Shown here piece after piece: positions 16,495 to 24,050 of a stretch of DNA of 64,000 nucleotides. This DNA is from DT-110 sp030148525 (GTDB taxonomy: Bacteria; Bacteroidota; Bacteroidia; Chitinophagales; Saprospiraceae): contig OZ245751.1 of assembly GCA_965227445.1 (NCBI GenBank), forward strand, positions 372,001-436,000, read 5' to 3'. The first letter of the stretch is position 1. Every line of letters starts with the position of its first letter. The notes below the pieces were generated by a model. That model was not told where the DNA came from. It searched no databases and worked only from the letters and a program-made list of their open reading frames with translations. The position numbers and the translations under genes were made by a program.

Positions 16495-16885
16495 TTAGGC
16501 ACGGTGGCCATCCAACTCGTACATATTTTCCGTTTTGATGATGTCAAAGCCGCGATCCACCAATACGCGCTGAAGTTCGAGGACGGCTGCCATCGTGACT
16601 TGTTCACTTTTTTTCAGGCCGTTTCGGTCCGGGGCCAGGGGGCTTTTACACGATACGAACCGGCATCGCCAGTGGTCGGTGCAGAAAGTCTCCGGCAATC
16701 CTTGCGGATAAACTTTCACACCCCGGTTGGTGATCATTTTTAACCGCCAGCCAACTTGCTCTGATGCTTCCTCCAGGGCTTTGCCGATCAGGTCCGATCC
16801 CGTCCTCGCAGGCAACGGTCAGCGGGATGGCTTTTGCATCCGATGAACTTGATTGGTTCTGTTGGATTTGTTTGGTAAAGCTCAT
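16495..16885 (-). pseudogene. Isocitrate dehydrogenase remnant with large internal deletion and frameshift
   Basis: Reading from ATG 16885, the first frame gives MSFTKQIQQNQ.. then AIPLTVACEDGIGPD, the N-terminal GDGIGPE motif of the long NADP-isocitrate dehydrogenase type. Within a few bases the sense passes to the +1 frame: GSDLIGKALEEASEQVGWRL, then KMITNRGVKVYPQGLPETFC, TDHWRCRFVS and RGFDIIKTENMYELDGHRA. These are its extreme C-terminal domain (compare NRGTQVYPPTGG..DHYRCRF in Thermus). About 330 central codons, with the whole active site, are missing. It cannot be functional. The junction contains GGATCGGACCTGA, which fits both parent frames and suggests deletion by microhomology. Confidence 0.82.
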
Positions 16886-16977
16886 GCATGTGATAGCTTT
16901 GCTATTATTTTATATACAACCTCTTGTCCTCTGCAATAGTTTTCCTGTATAGCTGTTTTTCTTTGACAAAAAACACA

Positions 16978-17033
16978 CCTCACACCTCACACCTCAAACC
17001 TCAAACCTCACACCTCACACCTGAAACCTACAA
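16978..17033. repeat. Heptamer tandem repeat (CCTCACA/CCTCAAA)
   Basis: Eight consecutive 7-base units, mainly CCTCACA and CCTCAAA, run into the last codons of the glycosyltransferase gene. This is a simple-sequence tract that may vary by slippage. Related hexamer tracts occur near 22524-22550. Confidence 0.8.
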
Positions 17034-18179
17034 CTCTGCTCCCTCCAGGTCGTCGGCGCCCAGGAGGGAGCGATACAGGTCGACCATGTGTTCACTTACC
17101 GGTTCGCCACGAAATTGCTGAGCGTAGTCGTACCCAGCTTCTACCAAATGATTCTGGTAGTCCATGTCGCTCAATAAGGTTTGAATCCCCTGGCTAATAT
17201 CTTCCGGTTGCGAGGGGTCGATGAGGTGTGCTCCGGGGCCGGCCACTTCGGGGAGGGAGGAAGCGTGAGAGGTCAAAACCGGTGTTTTACTGAATAGTGC
17301 TTCCAGAACGGGAATGCCAAAGCCTTCATACCGGGATGGATAGACAAAAATTTCAGCATTTTGAAAAATGGCGGGCAGATCTTCGAAGGCTGGCCGAACA
17401 AATTGCAGATATTTTTGCAAGCCATTGCGCTGGGCATATCGGATCACCTTTTTCAGATAGGTCCGACCGTTGCCAACTATCAGGAGAGGTATTCGGTATG
17501 AATCGGGGAGCAGTGCCATTGCTTCCAGTACGCTGAGCAGGTTTTTTCGGGGGGTAATCGCACCTACGTAGAGCATATACTTATCGGGTAGTGCGTATTT
17601 AATCGATATTTCGTTGAGCAGTGCCTCGGATTTTTCTTGTAAAAACCGTTCGCTACAGGTTTGGTAGATTACCGATATATGCTCTGGTTTTACCTGAAAA
17701 TAGGCCAACAGGTCCTGCTTTGTGCTTTCACTGGGTACTACAATGTGATCAGCCTGGCGAATAGCGTAACCTACCCGCCGTTCCAGGTTAAGCCGGGTAC
17801 CCAGCGACAAGAATTCCGGGTGTTTCTTGTAGGCCAGATCGTGAATGGTAACCACCTTGACAATGGGCGTGTTTTCGAGGGCACTCGGTAGTTCGTTGGC
17901 CAGTCCGTGAAACAGGTCGATCTTGTGCTTGGTCAGGGATCGGTCTAAATAAAAAGTCTGCCAAAATGGGCGTTGAATACTGGAGGGATGGTGCAGTGAG
18001 AAAAGAGGACTATTCAGGAAAATCTTTGTTTCGCTGTTGCGAATTACCGTGGGCGTATATAAAAAGTAGCCAAAATCGGGATAGTAATAGGATAGATTGC
18101 GCAGTAAGGTTCGGCTGTAATTTCCCAGTCCGGTAAAATTATTGAATACACGCTTTGCATCAAAGCCTAGTCTTAGCAT
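17028..18179 (-). CDS. Glycosyltransferase family 4 (GT-B fold)
   Basis: A 383-residue protein. Its N-terminal domain starts LRLGFDAKRVFNNFTGLGNYSRTLLRNL and the C-terminal sugar-nucleotide domain has YVGAITPRKNLLSVLEAM and the E-x7-E motif in YEGFGIPVLEALF. It would transfer a sugar from a nucleotide donor to a polysaccharide or lipid acceptor at the cytosolic membrane face. The substrate is unknown. It stands alone, so no polysaccharide cluster context is available. The stop lies in the heptamer repeat. Confidence 0.88.
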   Translation of the reverse strand: MLRLGFDAKRVFNNFTGLGNYSRTLLRNLSYYYPDFGYFLYTPTVIRNSETKIFLNSPLFSLHHPSSIQRPFWQTFYLDRSLTKHKIDLFHGLANELPSALENTPIVKVVTIHDLAYKKHPEFLSLGTRLNLERRVGYAIRQADHIVVPSESTKQDLLAYFQVKPEHISVIYQTCSERFLQEKSEALLNEISIKYALPDKYMLYVGAITPRKNLLSVLEAMALLPDSYRIPLLIVGNGRTYLKKVIRYAQRNGLQKYLQFVRPAFEDLPAIFQNAEIFVYPSRYEGFGIPVLEALFSKTPVLTSHASSLPEVAGPGAHLIDPSQPEDISQGIQTLLSDMDYQNHLVEAGYDYAQQFRGEPVSEHMVDLYRSLLGADDLEGAEL

Positions 18180-18302
18180 ACCCGAATTCCTTGGCTACGC
18201 AAAAAGGTACAAAATAAAAGGAAAGCGTTTGGAGAATGCGCACATGTAGCATCTTAGTAGTTTGACTAACATGGTGTTTGACTACGAATACCAATAGCCT
18301 TT

Positions 18303-18629
18303 TTAGATGGCGAAGCTTTCTCCGCAGGCACAGGTCCGTGTCGCATTCGGATTCTCAAAGTAAAAACCTTTCCCGTTCAACCCACCGCTGAATTTCAAAG
18401 TGGTACTATAGAGGTAGAGGACACTGCGGGTATCCGTGACGACGCGCTCGCCTTTATCTTCAAATACCTGGTCATCGTCCTTTAATTGATCATCGAAGGT
18501 CATATTATAAGTCAGGCCCGAACACCCTCCACTGGTGACACTTACTCGCACAAAATGATCCGTTCCGTAGCCTTCTTTGGCCCGGATTTCTTCGATCTTC
18601 TTTTTGGCGCTATCGTCTACGAAGAGCAT
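18303..18629 (-). CDS. iscA: Iron-sulfur cluster assembly protein (IscA/SufA/ErpA family)
   Basis: A 108-residue A-type carrier. The three conserved cysteines are seen in GGCSGLTYNM near 33-42 and TCACGESF at the C-terminus. It binds iron or [Fe-S] clusters and passes them to target proteins. The cysteine desulfurase gene lies 81 bp upstream on the same strand, so sulfur supply and carrier are linked. ATG start at 18629. Confidence 0.93.
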   Translation of the reverse strand: MLFVDDSAKKKIEEIRAKEGYGTDHFVRVSVTSGGCSGLTYNMTFDDQLKDDDQVFEDKGERVVTDTRSVLYLYSTTLKFSGGLNGKGFYFENPNATRTCACGESFAI

Positions 18630-18710
18630 ATGTCGATTGATTTGAACAATTAATTATTAAAGTACGGCAATCTAGTGGTCAAGAACAAGCCAGATAAACG
18701 GAAAGTTTCA

Positions 18711-19928
18711 TTACCATTCAATGGTGTCCAGGTCCACTCCGTCCTTGTACATCTCCCAAATGGGACTTTCTGACCGTAGCTTGTCAACACTTTTTGCCAC
18801 CTGATCAATAACCTTGGGAATATCGGAGGCCTGGGTAAACCGGCCGAGGCTGAATCTCAGGGAGGCATGGGCCATATCTCCGCTCAACCCCATGGCCAGC
18901 AAAACGTGACTGGGATCCAGAGAGGCGCTGGTGCAGGCCGATCCGGAAGATACGGCAATATGCTGATTGAACGACATCATGAGGGCCTCCCCATCCATGT
19001 ACTTAAAGGAAATATTAGTGACGTGCGGTAAACGGTGTTGCGTGCTGCCGTTCACGTATGTCTGTTCGATCCGGGAGAGAATGCCGGTCTCCAACTGGTC
19101 GCGCAGGCCGGCTAGTCGTTTTGCTTCTTCCGCTCTGGTGCGCTGGGCTATGGTAGCTGCTTTACCGAACCCGACAATGCCGGGTACGTTCAAGGTGCCA
19201 CTGCGCATGCCCCGTTCGTGTCCTCCACCATCCATTTGGGCGGTCACTTTTACGCGGGGATTACGTTGGGAAATGTACAGTGCTCCTACTCCCTTGGGAC
19301 CGTACATTTTATGGGCGGAAAAAGCTATGAGATGAACGCCTGCCGATTTGGGGTCAACCGGAATCTTGCCAACCGCCTGGGTAGCATCGCTCATGAGCAG
19401 CACACCTGCTTCCTCACAAATCGCACCGATGCGCTCCATGGGTTGAATAACCCCCGTTTCATTATTGGCCCACATTATCGATACGAGTATGGTATCCGGG
19501 CGGATCGATTGTCGAAGGTCATCCAGGTCAACTAATCCGTCGGGACCAACATCGAGGTAAGTGACTTCATATCCGCGCTTTTCGAGATATTCGCAGGGAT
19601 CCAGGACGGCATTGTGTTCCGTTTTTAGGGTAACCAAGTGTTTTCCTTTACGGCGATAGGCCTCAGCAATACCTTTTATTGCCAGGTTATTCGATTCCGT
19701 GGCACCCGAGGTAAAAACGATTTCCTTGGTTTGGGCACCAATCAGAGATGCAATTTGATTTCGCGCCTGATCAACGGCTTCTTCTGCCATCCAGCCCAAA
19801 GCGTGAGTGCGGCTGGCTGCATTTCCAAACCGGGCGTTGAAATACGGCAGCATGGTCTCCAATACCGCCGGATCGGTAGGAGTCGTAGCGTTATTATCGA
19901 GGTAAATCAAGTTGTTGTTTGTTCCCAT
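18711..19928 (-). CDS. iscS: Cysteine desulfurase IscS
   Basis: A PLP enzyme of about 405 residues that takes sulfur from cysteine for Fe-S clusters and thio-modified tRNA. Seen: LDNNATTPTDP at the start, the PLP lysine in SAHKMYGPKGVGALY, and the persulfide cysteine loop SSGSACTSASLDPSHVL. The long IscS-type loop puts it in group I. The ATG at 19928 (MGTNNNLIYLDNNA) is preferred over an upstream TTG. The iscA-like carrier follows. No iscU or regulator is adjacent. Confidence 0.94.
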   Translation of the reverse strand: MGTNNNLIYLDNNATTPTDPAVLETMLPYFNARFGNAASRTHALGWMAEEAVDQARNQIASLIGAQTKEIVFTSGATESNNLAIKGIAEAYRRKGKHLVTLKTEHNAVLDPCEYLEKRGYEVTYLDVGPDGLVDLDDLRQSIRPDTILVSIMWANNETGVIQPMERIGAICEEAGVLLMSDATQAVGKIPVDPKSAGVHLIAFSAHKMYGPKGVGALYISQRNPRVKVTAQMDGGGHERGMRSGTLNVPGIVGFGKAATIAQRTRAEEAKRLAGLRDQLETGILSRIEQTYVNGSTQHRLPHVTNISFKYMDGEALMMSFNQHIAVSSGSACTSASLDPSHVLLAMGLSGDMAHASLRFSLGRFTQASDIPKVIDQVAKSVDKLRSESPIWEMYKDGVDLDTIEW

Positions 19929-20035
19929 TTTCAGTCCCTTCAATCATCACAATTGGCTGGCTTCCTTGAGGAATGGTTTTTAAGGCAGCCGTATAAATGT
20001 AATACAATGCATCGGAAAAAAGTTGCTTGGAATCC

Positions 20036-20064
20036 TTGATGTAAGTTCCTAAACCCTATTTTTG
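20036..20064 (+). promoter_or_regulatory. Candidate promoter of the mutase small-subunit gene
   Basis: TTG (20036-20038), 18 bases, then TATTTTTG (20057-20064), a perfect -7 match. RNA would start near 20071, leaving a leader of only about five bases before ATG 20076. The gene may be nearly leaderless or start at the second ATG (20082). Confidence 0.6.
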
Positions 20065-20075
20065 AGTCAAACCAA

Positions 20076-21254
20076 ATGGGTATGGATCGAACCGACAAAC
20101 TCTTCCAGGATTTTTCCACTTCTTCCAAAGCTGATTGGCTGGCTAAGATCGAAAAGGATCTTAAAGGGCGTCCTGTGGATGACCTGTACTGGCATTTGGG
20201 GGATCAGGTGACCGTGGACCCCTTTGCGCACCGATCCGATATCGATGGGGTAACCGATAGTTTGTCTCGTTCAACTCCCGGGAACGATTGGGAAATTGGC
20301 GAATACATCGCTGTACACGATGTGCCTAAAGCCAATGAGATGGCATTAGAAGGCCTTAAGGGTGGGGTGCAATCCCTGGGTTTCGAGCTTTTCCACGCCT
20401 TAGAAGATGGTGACCTCAACCTCCTGTTGGCGGGTATCGAACTCCCCATGATCTCCATTAACTTCGGAGAGCGAAACCCCGATAAGCAGCCACTGGTCCT
20501 TTTGCGACAGATCGTAGCCCTGATAAAAGAACGGAGTCTTGACAATAAGCTGATCACCGGCTCGGTGGATTTCGATCCCATGCTCGACTGGAGTGAGCCG
20601 CCTATGGACAGACTGGCCGAAGCAGTACACCTAATCCATGCAGAGCTACCCAATTATAAAACGGTCCAGGTGAATGGGCGTTATTATCATGCGGGTGCCC
20701 GGGAAACGGGTCGGGAGTTGGGGTATATGCTGGCCAAGGGAAGTGCTTATCTGGCTGCTCTGGATGCGGCGGGAGTGCCGCCTGAAATTACCAATAGTCA
20801 TATGCAATTTTCAGTGGCCGTCAGCACCTCCTATTTTGTTGAGATAGCCAAAATCCGGGCTTTACGTATTTTATGGCTCAACGTTTTGAAAGGGTATGGA
20901 CTGGAGGATGAAGCCGTGCCGGAAATAGTAGGACATCTTGCCCGGGAGACTCAGGATGAACAGATGTATACGAACATGATCCGGGCGAGTACCCAGGCAA
21001 TGTCGGCTGTAATTGGTGGGGTTGATCGATTGTATATATTGCCTGCTAATGCGGCCTTGAAAGAAGAATCTACTCCCTTTACGCGCCGGATTGCCCGCAA
21101 CCTGCAACATCTGCTTAAGATGGAAAGCCACCTGGATAAGGTGGTCGATCCCGGTGCGGGTAGCTATTATATTGAGCAGCTTACGCAAAAACTGGCCACC
21201 CAAGCCTGGGCGGTTTTTCAAAAGCTGGAAGCAAAAGGCGCTTTTGCTATCTGA
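20076..21254 (+). CDS. mutA: Methylmalonyl-CoA mutase small subunit, short form
   Basis: The 392 residues cover the TIM-barrel part of the small (non-catalytic) subunit: WLAKIEKDLKGRPVDDLYWH near 21-40, GVPPEITNSHMQFSVAVSTSYFVEIAKIRA, and the C-terminal DPGAGSYYIEQLTQKLATQAW. It ends at GAFAI without a cobalamin-like domain, so it is short even for Bacteroidota MutA. The catalytic MutB normally lies just downstream, but here a terminator follows at once. The partner must be elsewhere, or the gene has been separated from its operon. The pathway is propionyl-CoA/succinyl-CoA interconversion. Confidence 0.85.
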   Translation: MGMDRTDKLFQDFSTSSKADWLAKIEKDLKGRPVDDLYWHLGDQVTVDPFAHRSDIDGVTDSLSRSTPGNDWEIGEYIAVHDVPKANEMALEGLKGGVQSLGFELFHALEDGDLNLLLAGIELPMISINFGERNPDKQPLVLLRQIVALIKERSLDNKLITGSVDFDPMLDWSEPPMDRLAEAVHLIHAELPNYKTVQVNGRYYHAGARETGRELGYMLAKGSAYLAALDAAGVPPEITNSHMQFSVAVSTSYFVEIAKIRALRILWLNVLKGYGLEDEAVPEIVGHLARETQDEQMYTNMIRASTQAMSAVIGGVDRLYILPANAALKEESTPFTRRIARNLQHLLKMESHLDKVVDPGAGSYYIEQLTQKLATQAWAVFQKLEAKGAFAI

Positions 21255-21278
21255 TGTCTTAGCTTTCGCAAAAAAGTA

Positions 21279-21317
21279 AAGGGGCCGTTTCGACTGGAAC
21301 GGCCCCTTATTTTTTTA
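21279..21317 (+). terminator. Terminator of mutA
   Basis: Arms AAGGGGCCGTT (21279-21289) and AACGGCCCCTT (21298-21308) are followed by ATTTTTTT. A classic rho-independent terminator 24 bases after the mutA stop. Confidence 0.92.
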
Positions 21318-21328
21318 CCGAAAGGTAT

Positions 21329-21484
21329 TTAGCTACTTGGCAGAAGAACAGTATCAATTACATGGATTACTCCATTTGTACCCTGAACATCTGTAAAGAT
21401 GATCTCGGCAGTATTTTGGCCGGCCTCAATTACGGGGTTGGTACCGGACAAATCAATTGTAAAGGATTGTCCCGCCAGTCTCAT
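21329..21484 (-). pseudogene. C-terminal remnant of a fasciclin-domain gene
   Basis: The minus frame reads MRLAGQSFTIDLSGTNPVIE, then AGQNTAEIIFTDVQGTNGVI and HVIDTVLLPSS, 51 residues matching only the last third of a fasciclin domain (final GVIHVIDTVLLP motif). The ATG overlaps nothing recognisable upstream except the queG stop, one base away. There is no signal peptide and most of the domain is missing, so it is read as a truncated remnant. An intact fasciclin gene lies at 40135-40632. Confidence 0.75.
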
Positions 21485-22423
21485 TCACTCCCGCTTCAGG
21501 AAGGCAATATTTCGTTTCAGACCACTGAATTTGGTGCGTTTAACGGCTGACTTGCGGAAAACCTCCCTAAACGTTTCCTCTGTGAGTTCTTGCCAATCAC
21601 TGCGGGTCATGTCCAGCAAGTCGGGGTGAGGCTGAAAGGCCTCTTCTTGGTGTGGCTGAGAAAACCTGTTCCAGGGGCATACTTCCTGACAAATATCGCA
21701 GCCGAACATCCAGTTTTCCATTTGCCCTTTGAATGCTTCGGGAATGGCATCGCGCAATTCAATAGTTAAATACGAGATGCATTTGCTGCCGTCGAGGATG
21801 TAGCCCTGGGGACTAATCGCATCGGTGGGGCAAGCGTCGATGCAGCGGGTGCAGGTGCCACAGTAATCGTGCATGGGCGCGTCGGCGGGTAATTCCAAAT
21901 CCACGATCAGCTCGGCCAGGAAGAAGTAGGATCCCGCTCTGGGGTGGAGTAGGAGGGTATTCTTACCGGTCCAGCCCACACCTGCCCGCATCGCCCAGTC
22001 GCGTTCCAGTACGGGGGCTGAATCGACAAAGCACCTCCCCTCAATGTTTCCTATTTGTTCGCGCATCCCGTGGAGGAGTTCCTTCAGCTTTGGTTTCAGA
22101 ACGAAATGGTAGTCTTTACCAAACGCATAGCGGGCGATTTTGGGCGCATTGGGGTCGTTTTGCGTGTTGGCGGGGAAATAATTGTAGACCAGGCTGATCA
22201 CTGTTTTTGCCCCCGGAACGAGTTTGGTGGGATCGACCCTTTTTTCAAAGTGGTTTTCGAGGTACCCCATTTCTCCCTGGTACCCCCGGTGTAGCCATTC
22301 TTCCAGGCGCCGGGCTTCCTCGTCAAGCCGTTCTGCTTTCGCAAAACCCACCATCATAAAACCCAGGCGTTGGGCTTCATCGCGAATCCATTGTGCGTAG
22401 CGTGCTTGTCGTTCCGAATTCAT
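21485..22423 (-). CDS. queG: Epoxyqueuosine reductase QueG
   Basis: A 312-residue cobalamin and iron-sulfur enzyme that reduces epoxyqueuosine to queuosine in tRNA wobble positions. Two [4Fe-4S] motifs are visible: CGTCTRCIDACPTDAI near 191-206 and CDICQEVCPWN near 241-251. The N-terminal VDPTKLVPGAKTVISLVYNY and the conserved RAGVGWTGKNTLLLHPRAGSYFFL stretch fit. It lacks the HEAT-repeat tail of longer homologues. ATG start at 22423. Confidence 0.95.
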   Translation of the reverse strand: MNSERQARYAQWIRDEAQRLGFMMVGFAKAERLDEEARRLEEWLHRGYQGEMGYLENHFEKRVDPTKLVPGAKTVISLVYNYFPANTQNDPNAPKIARYAFGKDYHFVLKPKLKELLHGMREQIGNIEGRCFVDSAPVLERDWAMRAGVGWTGKNTLLLHPRAGSYFFLAELIVDLELPADAPMHDYCGTCTRCIDACPTDAISPQGYILDGSKCISYLTIELRDAIPEAFKGQMENWMFGCDICQEVCPWNRFSQPHQEEAFQPHPDLLDMTRSDWQELTEETFREVFRKSAVKRTKFSGLKRNIAFLKRE

Positions 22424-22744
22424 AGTACAAACATAGTGTACAAAATCGGAGGTCGGAAATCGGAGGTCGGAAATCGGCTACCTACGCTGAAGCTTCGGTA
22501 GCCAGGGAAGGTCGGAAACTTTCAACCTAAACCTCAACCTCAACCTAAACTGTCCCCTATTGATAAAAGTCACAGAAATGTCTGATGCATGTCAGTACAG
22601 GCTGGAATGGAAGGTCATACCTTATGGATATGAAAACGATACGGACCACATAGCCAGCATACCCAAGCAAACAGGATGCTGGATAGCCGGACCACAAATC
22701 GGTATTACTGACAGGCCCTTACGGGGGTCGCAAAACCGAGAGCC
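22424..22744. other. Divergent intergenic region with simple repeats
   Basis: Between queG and tonB. It holds a duplicated GGAGGTCGGAAATC word (about 22449-22478), a small hairpin CTACC..GGTAG near 22480-22502, and an AACCTC/AACCTA hexamer tract (about 22524-22551). No gene or clear -33/-7 promoter is visible. Confidence 0.5.
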
Positions 22745-23689
22745 ATGTTCACAAACTTCTCATTTTCATCCGTCGATTTAATTCTTGGAGTTGTCGTTTT
22801 CGCGTTGATCGTTGCTGGTTTAATTACCCTCTATCGGATCATGTTCGCACGACGCTACAACCAAGACCTTACCGCAAAGTACCGGGATAAAAAATGGCGT
22901 TCTCCGCTGGAGGGCCGCAATAAATATCCCGATGTAGATGTATTTCGCCTTAGTCCGCTGTTTATGCGTCTGGGATTGATCGGTGCCCTGGCCATCGCTA
23001 TTGGTGCATTCAACTGGACCCAATATGAGGATATTCCTGATTTTGAGCCCATAGCCTACGACTTTGAGGCCGACATTGAGGTTGATATACCGCGTTCTGC
23101 AGCGCCTCCGCCTCCCCCGCCTCCTCCGCCTCCTCCCGTGATTGAGGAAGTCCCCGAAGGAGTGATGATCGAGGATATGGAAGATATTGAGTTCGTTGAC
23201 CAATCCGTAGATGCGTTTACTTCGGTCCTTGCACCTGAACCGGTGGTAGAGGAGTCCAGTGATGCGCCTCCACCACCCCCACCGCCTCCACCAATGCCTT
23301 TGGAGGAAGAAGCGAAAGAGATCTTCGTGGTGGTAGAAGATATGCCTACATTCCCTGGCTGTGAGCAAATCATGGATAAGGCAGCCCGTAAATCTTGCTC
23401 CGACGAGCGCCTGATGGCATATTTGTACCAAAACGTAGAATACCCGAATATCGCCCGCGAGAATGGCGTTCAAGGGACCGTGGTTGTTCAGTTCGTCGTC
23501 AATACTGACGGCACCGTAACCGATGCTAAATTGCTTCGCGATATCGGTGGCGGATGTGGTGACGAAGCGCTGCGACTGGTGAGCGATATGAATGATCTGC
23601 CCCAACGCTGGACACCTGGTAAGCAACGAGGTAAACCCGTACGGGTAATGTATACGCTGCCAATACGCTTTATGCTGGATTACAATTAA
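22745..23689 (+). CDS. tonB: Energy-transducing TonB protein with an extra N-terminal membrane segment
   Basis: This 314-residue protein has the TonB C-terminal domain (PNIARENGVQGTVVVQFVVN then GTVTDAKLLRDIGGGCGDEA, about 230-311). It also has two proline tracts (11 Pro near 121-131 and 8 near 176-183) that span the periplasm, and the usual TonB anchor near 72-91 (PLFMRLGLIGALAIAIGAF). It couples inner-membrane proton force to outer-membrane receptors. Residues 10-33 add another hydrophobic helix. A shorter start at Met33 (22841) would give the ordinary one-anchor form. No exbB or exbD is nearby. Confidence 0.92.
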   Translation: MFTNFSFSSVDLILGVVVFALIVAGLITLYRIMFARRYNQDLTAKYRDKKWRSPLEGRNKYPDVDVFRLSPLFMRLGLIGALAIAIGAFNWTQYEDIPDFEPIAYDFEADIEVDIPRSAAPPPPPPPPPPPVIEEVPEGVMIEDMEDIEFVDQSVDAFTSVLAPEPVVEESSDAPPPPPPPPPMPLEEEAKEIFVVVEDMPTFPGCEQIMDKAARKSCSDERLMAYLYQNVEYPNIARENGVQGTVVVQFVVNTDGTVTDAKLLRDIGGGCGDEALRLVSDMNDLPQRWTPGKQRGKPVRVMYTLPIRFMLDYN

Positions 23690-23701
23690 AACGCAGGGCT
23701 C

Positions 23702-23741
23702 GTTTGGACATCCTCTCTACCGAGACCGGGGATGTCCAAAC
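23702..23741 (+). terminator. Hairpin after tonB
   Basis: Twelve-base perfect arms GTTTGGACATCC (23702-23713) and GGATGTCCAAAC (23730-23741) lie 12 bases past the tonB stop. A T-run is lacking, so termination is probable rather than certain. Confidence 0.6.
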
Positions 23742-23783
23742 TGGCTCTCAACGCACCTACTTGGTGCATTAAACATTCGTTTC

Positions 23784-23823
23784 GAGTCTCCGTATGACCT
23801 GTCGTCATGCGGAGACTCCTTCG
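23784..23823 (+). terminator. Second hairpin downstream of tonB
   Basis: Fifteen-base arms GAGTCTCCGTATGAC (23784-23798) and GTCATGCGGAGACTC (23804-23818) pair with one wobble around a 5-base loop and are followed by CTTCGTTT. It may back up the first hairpin. Confidence 0.55.
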
Positions 23824-24050
23824 TTTACCTTAGGTTGTATTTGGTTTAGGGTATCAGGTAGTAGGACACGCTTTAATCCCCATACACTATACCTATTACT
23901 CTATACCGGTAGATTGGGCTTTGACTATAATCACTTAATGGATAAGTCTGTACCCAAGCTCACCTTATTTTGGACCGCTTCCCGGTCCTTTTTTTTGCTT
24001 TCTGTATCTTGGGCATCATTCACTCACTTGATTGACACAAAAGCAGAAAT

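Noticed and set aside
22820..23626. Minus-strand frame of 268 residues
   Set aside because: Antisense of the tonB polyproline tracts gives Gly/Arg/Trp-rich junk; tonB on the plus strand is clear.
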